Shown here piece after piece: positions 29,822-63,289 of a DNA stretch of 64,000 nt (position 1 is the stretch's first letter; every line of letters starts with the position of its first letter). The DNA is from Sarcocystis neurona (taxonomy: Eukaryota; Apicomplexa; Conoidasida; Eucoccidiorida; Sarcocystidae). The notes below the pieces were generated by a model. It was given only the letters and a program-made list of their open reading frames with translations, was not told the origin of the DNA and searched no databases. The translations under genes and the position numbers were made by a program. Location of the stretch: the NCBI GenBank assembly GCA_000727475.1, contig KL647301.1, positions 2,440,096 through 2,504,095 of the forward strand. Direction: 5' to 3'.

Positions 29822-31359
29822 GGGTAGTATGTATGTATATAGGTGCGTGTGTGTACAAGCAGAAGGTGGTATTACTTTTCATCTGCAGACGTGGAAGTAT
29901 GTTTATGGCTACGGAGAAGAGTTGTAGGAGGATTTGTCTGCATCTTGGTGTGTGTGAATGTGTAGAAGTGTATGGATGGGGAAATGTGCCAATGGCTTGC
30001 ACTTCCCATTGCTGTTCCTGCGGCTACATGCGGCTACGAATGAATTTCTCTCCTTCGATGGAGATATTGATGTGTAGAGGAGGACGTATAGAAGGTGGTC
30101 GCGCGCCTTCCTTGTACCGAAGACCAAATGGACAAATGTGCGACTGAATAGACGTGTGGTCCTTCTGTTCTTCCGTCTCTATCTTTGTTTTTCTGTATCT
30201 CTCGATCAACCTACTATATGCGTGCCGATACATATATATACAGAGACAGAGACTGTCGTGCTGCTGAACAGCTACGTATACGCACGCGCGTGTCCGTTTG
30301 TGGAGGGGGACTGCCGTGGCGCCGGGTGTTCTCTGACTTTCGTACAAAATTCACAGGCGTGTATGATATGTAATGAGACCTTGTGCCAGGTATCAAAAAT
30401 ACACGCCGAGATGAGCACAAGTACATATATATATCTCTAGGCGTATGTCATTTGTTCCACGTATTAGCATCTCTATGCTTCATAGAGAGTGGGAGTGTCT
30501 CTCTCTACATATACGACAGTACATAACATGACATGACCCTCTGTATACACGTATATACCTATATGCATGTATGTGTATATGCGTGTATACACGTATATAT
30601 ATAAGACATATACATATGTGACAGTAGAAACACACGCGTAGTGGTGCACAAGTACATACATATATGTGCGTATGTGATTTTTCTGTACGTATTAGCATCC
30701 CGGTATGCTTCGTCAGAGTGGGAAAGTCTTTATACGTATATAAGACGGTATATACCATGGCTGTCTGTATGCATGCATGTACATATATACATGTATCTCT
30801 CGCTCTCTATATATAACACAATACGAGAAAGAGACACAGGTGCACTTTTGTGGATGGATCGTTTTCTGATTCTTCCCATTCACCGGTGCACGGATGCAGC
30901 TGTTTTTGTTCCTGCTGGAGTTATGACGCAGCGTCTGACTCAGACATTCCCCGGCGGTGGTGCTCTGTGCTGCCCTGCTGTGCCCCCCGCAGAGAAGACA
31001 TATACATCTCCGCTGACTTGGCGAAGGACCCGACGCTGGGCCGAGTGCCGCACTGGCGCTGCAGAAAGTGTCGCCACCGTGGGGCAGTGTTTTACCAGTT
31101 GCCGGAGCGCGTGGCCGAGGACGCCATGGCGCTCGTGTACGTCTGCCTCACGCCGGGATGCGGTGAAATCGAAATTCAGATGCCAAGCGCCTCTTCATCT
31201 TCTTCTTCCTCTGCGGCCGACATGTCCCCCTCGTCTCCGGAACATCCCCCCGCTGCACCAGGTGCGCTCCAAGAAACGTTCTGCTGCTGCTGGCCCCCCG
31301 TCTCCTCCCGCCCAGTCACTGGACCGCTGCTGTCTGCTGTCGCTCCTCCTCAGGAGTGA
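27991..31359 (+). CDS. RPB9: DNA-directed RNA polymerase II subunit RPB9
   Basis: Three exons: 27991-28022, 28951-29094 and 30993-31359, joining to 180 codons with consistent phases. RPB9 is the small two-zinc-ribbon subunit of RNA polymerase II, acting in start-site choice, fidelity and TFIIS-stimulated cleavage. Zinc ribbon 1 is C8-P-E-C11 with C30-R-Q-C33. The Cys11 codon is split across intron 1 (tg|c) and is followed by SNLLYPRED, the family signature. Zinc ribbon 2 has C82-R-K-C85 and C110…C115, with the conserved DPTLGR and AEDAMALVYVC segments of the TFIIS-like ribbon. The start ATG sits immediately before FCPEC, as in yeast and human proteins. The usual final aromatic (CGHRW-type) is absent: the frame continues GEIEIQMPSASSSSSSS to the stop. 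Either the tail is lineage-specific, or a donor (gtgaaa after 31167) leads to a short last exon. Introns are repeat-rich. Confidence 0.9.
28729..28866. repeat. 24-bp minisatellite in RPB9 intron 1
   Basis: About six copies of GCTGCTGCTCCTTCTGCAGT-type units, with 21-24-bp spacing. The later copies drift to GCTGCTGTTCCTGCAGTGTT. It sits in the 3' half of the 928-nt intron 1, not far upstream of the exon 2 acceptor. Confidence 0.85.
29095..30992 (+). other. RPB9 intron 2, repeat-bearing
   Basis: An 1898-nt intron with donor gtgcgt and acceptor CCCCCCGCAG. It has a pyrimidine-rich start (29095-29500), TA arrays (29660-29680, 29790-29821) and an imperfect 228-bp-spaced duplication (30441-30780). 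No additional exon was needed to keep the protein frame. Confidence 0.8.
30441..30790. repeat. Tandem duplication, 228-bp spacing
   Basis: GCGTATGT(C/G)ATTT…GTATTAGCAT at 30441-30470 reappears at 30669-30698. It is followed in both copies by a TATGCTTC…AGAGTGGGA segment and a TACATA/TATATA stretch. The copies differ by scattered substitutions and indels. It lies inside RPB9 intron 2. Confidence 0.8.
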
Positions 31360-31681
31360 CGGGACTGCAGTCCGCATGCAGACAGTAGTTGCTGAGAGGA
31401 GGGCGAAACGGCGGCCGGGTCCGCCGTCCTCCTGCTGCTGCAGCCCCGCACTCTCTGCTTGCAAATCTCCTTCTCTCTCTGCTGTCGCTCTGTGTCTCAC
31501 CCATAAACTGGGTAGCGGAGGGCAGCTGCCAAGATGTAGATGACACAGAGTCTGTACGACGACGGCGCTATCTGTGGCGTCCACGGCCTACTCCGGAAAG
31601 TAGGAGGTGCACGAACACACGGAAGAAATGCAGGTCTTCGCATTTGTGTGTATGACGCACATAAGTAGACGTATGCGACTT

Positions 31682-31714
31682 GTCTGCAGGGTCGTGCCTC
31701 GCGACCCTGCAGAC
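31682..31714. other. Perfect hairpin, 13-bp arms, 7-nt loop
   Basis: GTCTGCAGGGTCG (31682-31694) and CGACCCTGCAGAC (31702-31714) flank the loop TGCCTCG. It lies about 320 bp after the RPB9 stop, so a role in the 3' end or as a short structured RNA is possible but unsupported. Confidence 0.88.
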
Positions 31715-31899
31715 TTCCTGATAGTGCCCCGTGTCTACTCCCGCGTCTGCCTAGAAACAGGTGGGGGGTAGGGGGAGACGCGGTTGTTGCGACGGCCGTG
31801 CCGCTCGCCCACTCGCTCTACCTATGTAGGGGATCTATATAGAGCCTCCATCCACAAAACGTCTGCACCGCTTTTCGGTCGACTACCGCGTATGCCTCT

Positions 31900-32340
31900 C
31901 TACTGGAACAGAAAAGTCGCATATATATGGACACATATATATATACGTGTGTATACATGGGTCGATGTACATATGTATCTATATATATGCATATGGATAT
32001 ACTTACTTGTGGGGGCCATATACGTATATATATACATATATATTTACATACTTTATGTATACGTATGTATGGGGGGACGTGCATACGTGGGCCATACCGG
32101 TTTCTATGTGTACACGGGTACATGTAGATATGACTCTCGTAGGGCAGATAAATATGTGTATATATGTGTACATATATATATATATATATGTATGTATATA
32201 CATATGTATGGGTTTATGTGCGTATGGTTGCCACATAGATATATATGTGTGTATGGGTATGTATATGTATTTGGGCAATAAGTGTGTATATATATATAGG
32301 GTTACATGTACGTGCGTAGGGTCGTGTTTAGTTCTGTTTA
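31900..32340. repeat. TA/TG microsatellite block
   Basis: Dense TATATG, GTATAT and GGG-interrupted dinucleotide repeats between RPB9 and the acidic-tail gene. No coding content. Confidence 0.8.
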
Positions 32341-32482
32341 TTTCGTCTTCAGATATGTATGTGTATACATGATGGAAGACAGAGATATGGACAGATGATC
32401 ACAACACTGCTGCGTGCGTCTATTCGCTGAATCACAAGGCGTGCACGGCTTTGCTTTTCCAAGTGGTTGGTACGGTCCAGGA

Positions 32483-34944
32483 ATGATCGCTACAACTTCC
32501 AGAGATAGTAACGCCAGCTCTCCTCTCCGCGTGCAGCCGGCACATTATTCAGATGTATGGAACGCCGCGCTGCCACCAACCACCGAACGTCACACCGCTT
32601 TCCTCGTATCGGTGCCTGCTGCTCCCAGCATGCTGCCAAAGTCAAGTGCGCAATTTAAAACGTCTCCAGTGCTTGCAAGGACAGCAGATGATGTGCAGCG
32701 GTGTGGTGGTTGCGTTTGATTGTGCTGCGCCGGCTGGTGCTTGCGGTGCTGCTGCTGCCGCAACCGCCGTGCGGCTGCCGCCCGTGCTGCTGCTGCTGCT
32801 CCTCTTGCTGGCCTTTCTCGTCCTCGTGTTCCATCTCTTCTTGGTTCTGTCGCTGCTTCCGCTGTCGCTGCTGAGAGGGGTCCTTTATCGCACGTTCTCT
32901 TTGATGCGTGTGTCCTATTAGGCGCAGAGTCCTTCCTGGGGGCTACGAAACGCGAAGAGTTCCAGCTGCAGCGCGACACGTTGGAGGAGCAGCAGCAGCA
33001 ACACCGTGCGCACAGCGCTGTGAAAGGCAAAGTGGAAGACCCTCGAGGAACAGGAGGTATGTCTTGGTCGGGCTCTCCTTGATCCTTCGTCGACTGCTCC
33101 GGTATCCTCGTTGATATATCTACCGTTGTTGCTGTGGCGGCACTTTACTCCTCCTGCTGCCTTTGCTATTCTTCTTTGTGTGGCTGCTCGTGTCAGCACG
33201 CCTGCGTCGCAGATGCAACGATTCTATGAGAACTCAGGTGTCCCACACTACGGATATTCTTAGATATGTGTATCTCTCTCTACTACAAAAAATCTTGTCT
33301 TATGATTAACCCCACCCGGACAGTTTTCACCGCCCGTACTGCGCGCCCGCTCTTCCCGCTTGAACTGCGCGTTCTCGGCGCGCCGAAGGGATGCTCCCTC
33401 CGAGCAAGGATAGGACTGTTTCTTTTACACGTACCTCATTCTTTCAATCCGACTCGTTTTTCACCAAGAGAAACCGCGGTTTCACCGGCTTCTCCAGCTC
33501 AGCCCTACACGTGGATTTCCGTCAACTCTCGCCACTCGTCTCCTTCTACTCTTCTTTTTACCGCGGTCTTCCTTTGTGTGTGACACGTAGGACTGTAGTT
33601 GGTACACGTACTCACTTTTTCAACTGGTGCCCGTTTTTCTTGCAGGGAAATTGTTTTCCCGCCACGTAGTTTATTTCTGAAGCTATCCACTCGTTCTATC
33701 AACTTTTGGTCCTCCTCTCCTTTCGCCTCTACTTTTTTGAGCCACGTTCGTGTATGGGTGGCAGTCTGACTTTGTTGAATAGCAGTGCTACGGCGACGGA
33801 GAAGAGTGCTTTGACCGCGAGACAGCGGGCTGCTGAGAATTCTCTGCAGAGTGTTCTGCGTGCTGTGCAGTAGTTGCTGCTTCAGCGTCACTGCTGGGGA
33901 GAGAGTTTCGTAGTCTTTCTAAAGTTTAGAGGAAATGCAAGGTGGAGAGATGTGCGTACTAAAGAGTAGGGTCTTCCGTCTGCACGCGAATAACTGTCGA
34001 CGGGCGTCGTCAAGACGCTGAGACATAGCGGCATGAGGGAGTGGGAAGTAGGTTGTGTTTTCAGTTCTGTTCCGCTCTGTTACTTTTGCTGTTTGTGCTG
34101 GTGCCTCCTGACGTTGCCGTTGCTGGTACAGCCTTCGGCACAGGCTGCTGCTTCCGCTGTCGGTCACGCCCTTCCTGTTTTGTTGCTGCGCTGCGTGCTG
34201 TGCAATAAGTACAACAAACTTTTTTTTGCTGCCGTCAATACTCCGTTCTTTTCCCTTGCTGTGGTTGCGTTTGTTGCTGCGTTGACTGCTTTGCTGCGGC
34301 TCGTGTTCTGCTCTTGTTGCCGCTTCTGCTGTTGCTTCTGCGGCTGCTGCTTTATCTGCTTTACTTGTGCCGGGTCTGGTGCTGTTGCGGCATCTGCTGC
34401 GTTTGCTGCTTTGCTGCTGATCTTGGTGTGCGCAGGGGGAGCGGCGTGGGCGGGAGAAGCAGCAGCTCCCAAAGGCGAAGAACGCGTAGAGACTGCTGCG
34501 GCTGCTGTTTCTGCTGCTCCTCTCCCAGTGGGTGGCGGCGTGGCAGCTTTTTTTGCACAAGAGGAGGAGACAGCGCCTCCAGCGGCGGCGGAAGAGGAGG
34601 ACGAGGAAGACGAAGAGGAAGAAGAGGATTTGTTTGGCGAAGGAAGCGATCCAGGAGAGAGCTACTCGGTGCCTTCTATGCAGCAGAAGGCAGCTGAAGA
34701 GAATATCTACCTGGGCGCAGATGCAACTGCTGCTGGTGCGGCGGACAGAGAGGCCGAGGAGGAGGAGGAGGAGGAAGAGACGTTCTACGGCGACGCGCTA
34801 AATGTGCGTGCACAACAGCAGCTCGTCGAAGAAGACGAGGAAGAACAGCCCGAGGAGGAAGACGAGGAGGAAGAGGATGAAGAGGAGGAAGAAGCACACG
34901 AAGAAACGCACTCCAGCACGCTTCGAGATGTCACCTTCGACTAA
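32483..34944 (+). CDS. Acidic-tailed hypothetical protein, three exons
   Basis: Proposed exons 32483-32705, 32922-33056 and 34436-34944; all internal borders are phase 1 and the joined frame has no stop. Exon 1 starts at ATG (MIATTSRDSNASSPLRVQ); its donor gtggtt is weak, so this exon is the least certain. Exon 2 (ESFLGATKREEFQLQRDTLE then EQQQQH) follows a long pyrimidine tract and ends at a good gtatgt donor. Exon 3 begins GAAWAGEAAAPKGEERVET and becomes extremely acidic: three Glu/Asp-rich runs separated by DLFGEGSDPGESYSVP, ENIYLGADATAAGAA and EETFYGDALN, ending SSTLRDVTFD-stop. The protein would be about 288 residues. Its function is unknown; acidic tails occur in chaperone-like, chromatin and RNA-associated proteins, but none is identified. 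Confidence 0.5.
33057..34435 (+). other. Intron of the acidic-tail gene
   Basis: A 1379-nt interval from the gtatgt donor to a TGTGCGCAG acceptor. The last 400 nt are CTG/GCT-rich (Leu/Cys/Ala on plus; Gln/Arg/Ser on minus). A minus-strand frame at 33505-33891 (…KKVEAKGEEDQKLIERVDSF…) looks somewhat protein-like but has no support. Confidence 0.5.
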
Positions 34945-35039
34945 AGTACCAGTGCGCGCGCATGTGCACGAGTTCCTGTTTACGTATTCCGTCTGCTACA
35001 CATGTGTGTCTCCGTACAACAGACGAAGGGTTTTGTAGA

Positions 35040-35810
35040 TCCGTCTGTTGTATGAGAACATATATATGTATGTATATGTTCAGACACGCGTAGAATATGG
35101 TGGGGAAGGTGTTTGTGAGCGACGGCAGCACAACGACAGATGCTGATTGTGGCGGTTAGAGGAAGATTTGACGTACCAGGATTTGCAGTTGTGCTGGGCA
35201 GTTACAATGTGTAGCGCCGTGGAGTCTTTTTTCTTAAAGAATAAAGAAGCAGTGACAGCGGTTTCACTAGAGGCGACCACTGCATCGATGCACACACACG
35301 CACACACACAAATGTGTGTGTACATATATATATATATATATAAATATATATACGGCTTACTGCTATGCGTGTTAAATCATCAGCTACTTGCATTCTAGTA
35401 TATGTAGGCCCACATTTATATACACGTATATATGTATATATGTAGGAATTAGTATACATGTCCTGGTATGTGCTTGGTTTCGCACGTGTGTACATTCATA
35501 TACACGCCGATTTGTTTGCTAGTGGAGTGGGACGCAAGCACGACAGGGAGGAACAGAAATTTTGTGGACTCATACACATCGCAGAAAGACACTGTCAATC
35601 ACGCCGCTGTACAGCGGACCTTCAACATAGCTGGGGGAAACAGGTCCTTTTCTTCGCTGGGGCGGGATCAGTATTGTTTATACGTGCGCATCTGTCGGTT
35701 TGTCCGTCAGTCTCCGTGTCTCTCAATACATACGTGTACGTACAGTGTACGTGTGTGCGCGTACGCATGTACGTAGTATAGGCACGCATGTGCATGAACG
35801 TGGAGTTTTA
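35040..35810. repeat. Microsatellite-bearing spacer
   Basis: TA arrays at 35323-35350 and TATG/TATA sequence at 35415-35445; the rest is ordinary. No gene supported. Confidence 0.55.
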
Positions 35811-35824
35811 CGTGTAATATTTCT

Positions 35825-36139
35825 ATGATGCGGACTGTCAGTAACTCGAGCCGGGAAGCTTCTTTCCGAGGAGAACAATTCCCTGCGTTTACCCGCCTTC
35901 ATGCTACGTCGGAGTTCGTGATGCCGACTTTTCCAAATGGTCACGCCTTCGACGTCGTGCCATTCGTCCGTCCTGCAGTGTCGGATATTTCCTGCGAACG
36001 TACGCAACAAATGCCCGCTTTTCACGAAGAAAATGCTTACCCTGCGTTTCGAAGGTGCATGCAGAGAGCGGCACAGTGCACTTTTCTTCCGTATGAGGAA
36101 TTTCCTACGGACACTATAATTAGGAAGGAAACAACGTGA
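35825..36139 (+). CDS. Possible intronless small protein, 104 codons
   Basis: Begins ATG-ATG (MMRTVSNSSREASFRGEQFP) and runs without repeats to TGA. Composition is balanced, with several Pro, Phe and Cys residues (for example FDVVPFVRPAVSDISCERT). Not recognised. A minus-strand frame over the same bases (no ATG) is also open. It may be a real gene or a relic in a low-gene-density stretch. Confidence 0.3.
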   Translation: MMRTVSNSSREASFRGEQFPAFTRLHATSEFVMPTFPNGHAFDVVPFVRPAVSDISCERTQQMPAFHEENAYPAFRRCMQRAAQCTFLPYEEFPTDTIIRKETT

Positions 36140-36144
36140 CGTGC

Positions 36145-38750
36145 ATAATTGGCTCTTATCTCACCTGCTGACCTTTTTCAAAAAAATGTGTCGCCGCCAT
36201 TTGGTGGAAAGGAGAACCGTGAAGTTCACGTTGCTCCGAGTCATGGGCGTAGTCAAACCAGAAACCATGGTCTCTCTAGACATACAACGGGCAACAGAAA
36301 ACGCACGCTTGTACCCATCGTTTCCAACTGATCATTTTTCGTGTTCTGAATACTTCGACAATCTAGATTCTGCCTGCGCGCGGGAGAACCTCTACTGTGC
36401 CAGACGTTGTCACATTTTCAAAATGAAGTTCGCGTCTGCGTGCCGCCTTACACTCGGCTACCCTTCTTTGAAAATTTCACCATACTCTTGTAGCACGCGC
36501 TCGTCTCCCCCGCTAGCGTGGAATCTTCTCACAGTCGTGTAGCCTTGCACGTTCTGAGCAGATGGCGTTCTCTGGTATCCGGCAGCGCGAACGTCCCACT
36601 GTGTCGTTTTGTCGTTAACCCGGGGCAACAAATGTCCTGGAAATGCGGTGCGTAACTATTACGACGCAGGTAAACGTCTGGCGGAACCCCCTCGTATTGA
36701 GAGATGAAACTTTCTTACGTTTTATGCGCATTCTGACGCAGAAAGCTAGCAGAGACGCTTCCTCGTTGAGTGTTACGCACGTAGTACACGTCGAATATGG
36801 GAGAAAAACAAGCAAAAGTATATCTTCACTTATATCTCTCAGACGCATTAGGGTGGTGATGTTAAATCTCAATTTTTGGTGACTGTTTAGTATACGGCTG
36901 CCCCAACATGCGTGTAGATCGCAGTTCTAGCAAACTTTATAAGCGCGTTCTCCTGGACCTGCGTACATATATATATATATATGTACATATATGTATTTGA
37001 GTACAGGGAAATGTGCTGAGCGGGTAGCTTTCTACGGTTCTTTCACGTCGATGCGGAAGGAGGAGGAAGACTGCAAGAAGTGCATGAATACGTGTTCCTC
37101 AAATAAACATGATACGGTAATTTGTACCAGCAGCTGCAAATATGATAGGCCGTCATCGTGTTCAGCAAGACATAGTGTTTCGTCTTCAACCACCACCCGC
37201 AGCATCCTTCTTGTTGGGGTCATGTGCAGCTTCCGGAACTTGCTGTCAAGTATTGTGGGGATCACCACTTGTGAAAAGTTGTACAGCTGCACGTGTGTTC
37301 ATCTGTATGCAGGTTCAAACATCCCGACATGGCTTCAACACGGACATGCACCAGGTGGTTTCTATATGTAACAGTATGCACACAGCCGTCGTCTTCCGTG
37401 CTGGATTGTAGCTTGAAGGGAAAGAGATCATTCGTGAAAATGATCCACCTTCGAATTACGGCATCGCCGGAGGCATCTCTGTGACATCCGTTGACTACGC
37501 AGTAGCATTTTAGAATAGGCAAAATTAGTTTCCTCGGGCATAAGATCCCTGAAAGTGTCAGCGTGAACCTTGTAAGCTGGAATGAAATCCTTCTACAAGG
37601 TGAAGGACGTTCCAAAACATACTGCAGCATACCACTAACGGCTGAAGCGGAGCTCCCATCTTGTGGTGGGAGGTAAATCCTGCGACATGTGCGCGGCAGG
37701 TACTGCAACTACACTCATATCTATAATATAAACACCTGTTTATGTGCATATATATATATACTTACAGCGTCACAAGAAGTTGAATCGACTCACGGCATTA
37801 TACACTTCATACACCTCTTGAGTATTCAGCCTACAGTAGGTGTGGTGTTGAAATGCTGTAAGCGAGGTGTTACCTCATTCCTCCTCCCCGCGAAACCTTT
37901 CCAGGAAAGCCAGAACACAGCTACTCAGAGAGTGGTGAGACAGAGCGATGGACTCCCCAGCAGAGCGTTTCCACTTTGTTTGGGGTTCTCCCTTTCTTTG
38001 ATAAAACGAATGGATTTCGCGCCGTAGCTGTTCTACTTCAGTACGCCCCCCCCCTGTGTCTCGTACAAATCGTGCTTGTCAAGAGGACGCACAAAAAGTT
38101 GTTTCAAGTATAGAGCTATTCTTCTGCAGTTGAGAACCGCTTTCTCCACGTGACAGCTACGTTGCGTGCGTTAGACGGATCGCGTACTACGTCATTATGT
38201 ATTGATAACACTATTCCTGGGCGCAGGTGTGAAAGCGGCCGTTTTTCTTGCTCGGTGTACTACACGGATAGCTACCTATACGTACGCAGGAATACAGACG
38301 CACAACTATACACGAATACACACTATGTATGTGCATGTAGACAACGATTCTGTCGTGAACGCGAATAGAGATACACGTGTACAGAAGTTGTTCTTTCAGT
38401 AGCGTTGTCAGAGGGGGCCTCCACGCGTGCGAGCAAGTCACTGCCGACAGCGCCTAGGAGTAGCGAGAAATTTTTGACTCGAGTTTTCTGACACGTCCGC
38501 CCATATGCGCACCCGCGCAACGGTGCGTCGCTTTGTTGTTCTCCAGTGTGTCCCTTCCTCATCAATTCTGGTGTATCACCGAACCTTTCTAAGGCGTTTT
38601 AGCGTTATAGCGTCCATTGTTAGCTGACTTGCACTGCCTGCAACGCAGATACGGTATCGCGAAGAACTCACAAGAGAACGGTGTGACCCTCTGCTGAGAC
38701 GGGACACTGCAAGGAGACGCATTTACTTATGTGTCTCAAGTATCACGGAC
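36145..38750. other. Low-density stretch with broken frames
   Basis: Ordinary composition, without CAG tracts and with only one TA run (36965-36985). Open frames reach 133 codons (plus 36141-36542, starting at GTG) and 148 codons (minus 37708-37262, starting at TTG). The latter overlaps a second minus frame (37292-37032) in another phase, as if one older frame had been shifted. No motif identified. It might hold decayed genes or mobile DNA, but I cannot show that. Confidence 0.35.
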
Positions 38751-39213
38751 AATATTACGTGCCTTGTACCAAGAAGGGCGTAAGAGAGTCTGCAGAGTCC
38801 GCGAGCAATCTGCTCCGAGCTGCTGGTGACGACGGTTCGGCGGTGCACGCAGGTCCGACAGCGGCAGAAGGTTGAGGTGTACTAGTTTTGCGCCGGTTCA
38901 CCAGCGAAACGGGTGGTACAAACAAGCAGTGACAGACGTTGTTTCTCCAGTACCTGAAACGTACAGCTGAAGAGCACAAACGGAAACGGGTAGACGAAAA
39001 ACGGTTGTACGCTGCAGTCCCTCTCCTGGTACGGCTGCCGGCTGGCATGAGTCTTATGGCTGTCTGCCCCCACAGGTGGGCTTCTCCGCATGCGCATGTC
39101 CGGCTGAGTGCCTTTGACAGGCTGTTCTTGCGTTGGCGTCGCGTGCTGAGGAAGGATTTCCCAATAGCCTGACATACTCGTGTTTTTTGGAAATAGGTCG
39201 ACGCAATCCATAC

Positions 39214-39377
39214 CCGTCTGTGGTGCGCGAGGTGTGCGATGAGCGGCACGCTGCTTCTGGAAGCGACTGTGCGGCTAGTCGATTTTTTCGCATTAGTTCC
39301 ACAGCTCCTTGCCCGTTGTCAGCTTTCCCTTCTCTAGCGCGCAGAAGAACGGCGATCTGCTTCGTCAGAAAATTCAA
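39214..39377 (-). CDS. Candidate exon of a minus-strand gene
   Basis: After a TCTGCACAG acceptor, 164 nt encode LNFLTKQIAVLLRAREGKAD and onward to HTSRTTDG, ending at a gtatgg donor. The sequence is non-repetitive and protein-like. Downstream minus-strand frames (38755-39211) would supply the following exons, but I could not choose among them. It lies just upstream of, and on the opposite strand to, the m-AAA protease start. Confidence 0.3.
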
Positions 39378-39743
39378 CTGTGCAGACAATTCATTTTTGA
39401 ACTAGCGCTTCCATTCGCCACGGGCGCCGAGGTTGCTTTTGCCCGTTTGTTTGTCTTCAGTGATCGGCTGCGGTTATCTTCCCTCTTTTCTCACTTTGCT
39501 TTCCGTTTGCATGTCGTGCAGATCACAATGCTGCAAAGCACACTTTTCCGTACATCTTCTGGCTCTGTCTTCCTCCTTCTGTTACCTTTTGCTTCCCCCT
39601 TTGCGCCCCTCCCTTACCAGGGAAAGCAGCCGTCTTAAGGGTCTGTCGCGTTCTACTGCTGGTCGCTGTGCAGCTTGTCCCTCTGCGTGCCTGTTTTTTG
39701 CGTTGCCTTTGAGTGGCTTTCCATTCATTACTATTTTTTTACA

Positions 39744-63289
<23,546 letters not shown>

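Noticed and set aside
33505..33891. Minus frame with KKVEAKGEEDQKLIERVDSF
   Set aside because: Some protein-like sequence, but no clear splice borders, and it lies in an intron whose flanking exons join in phase on the other strand.
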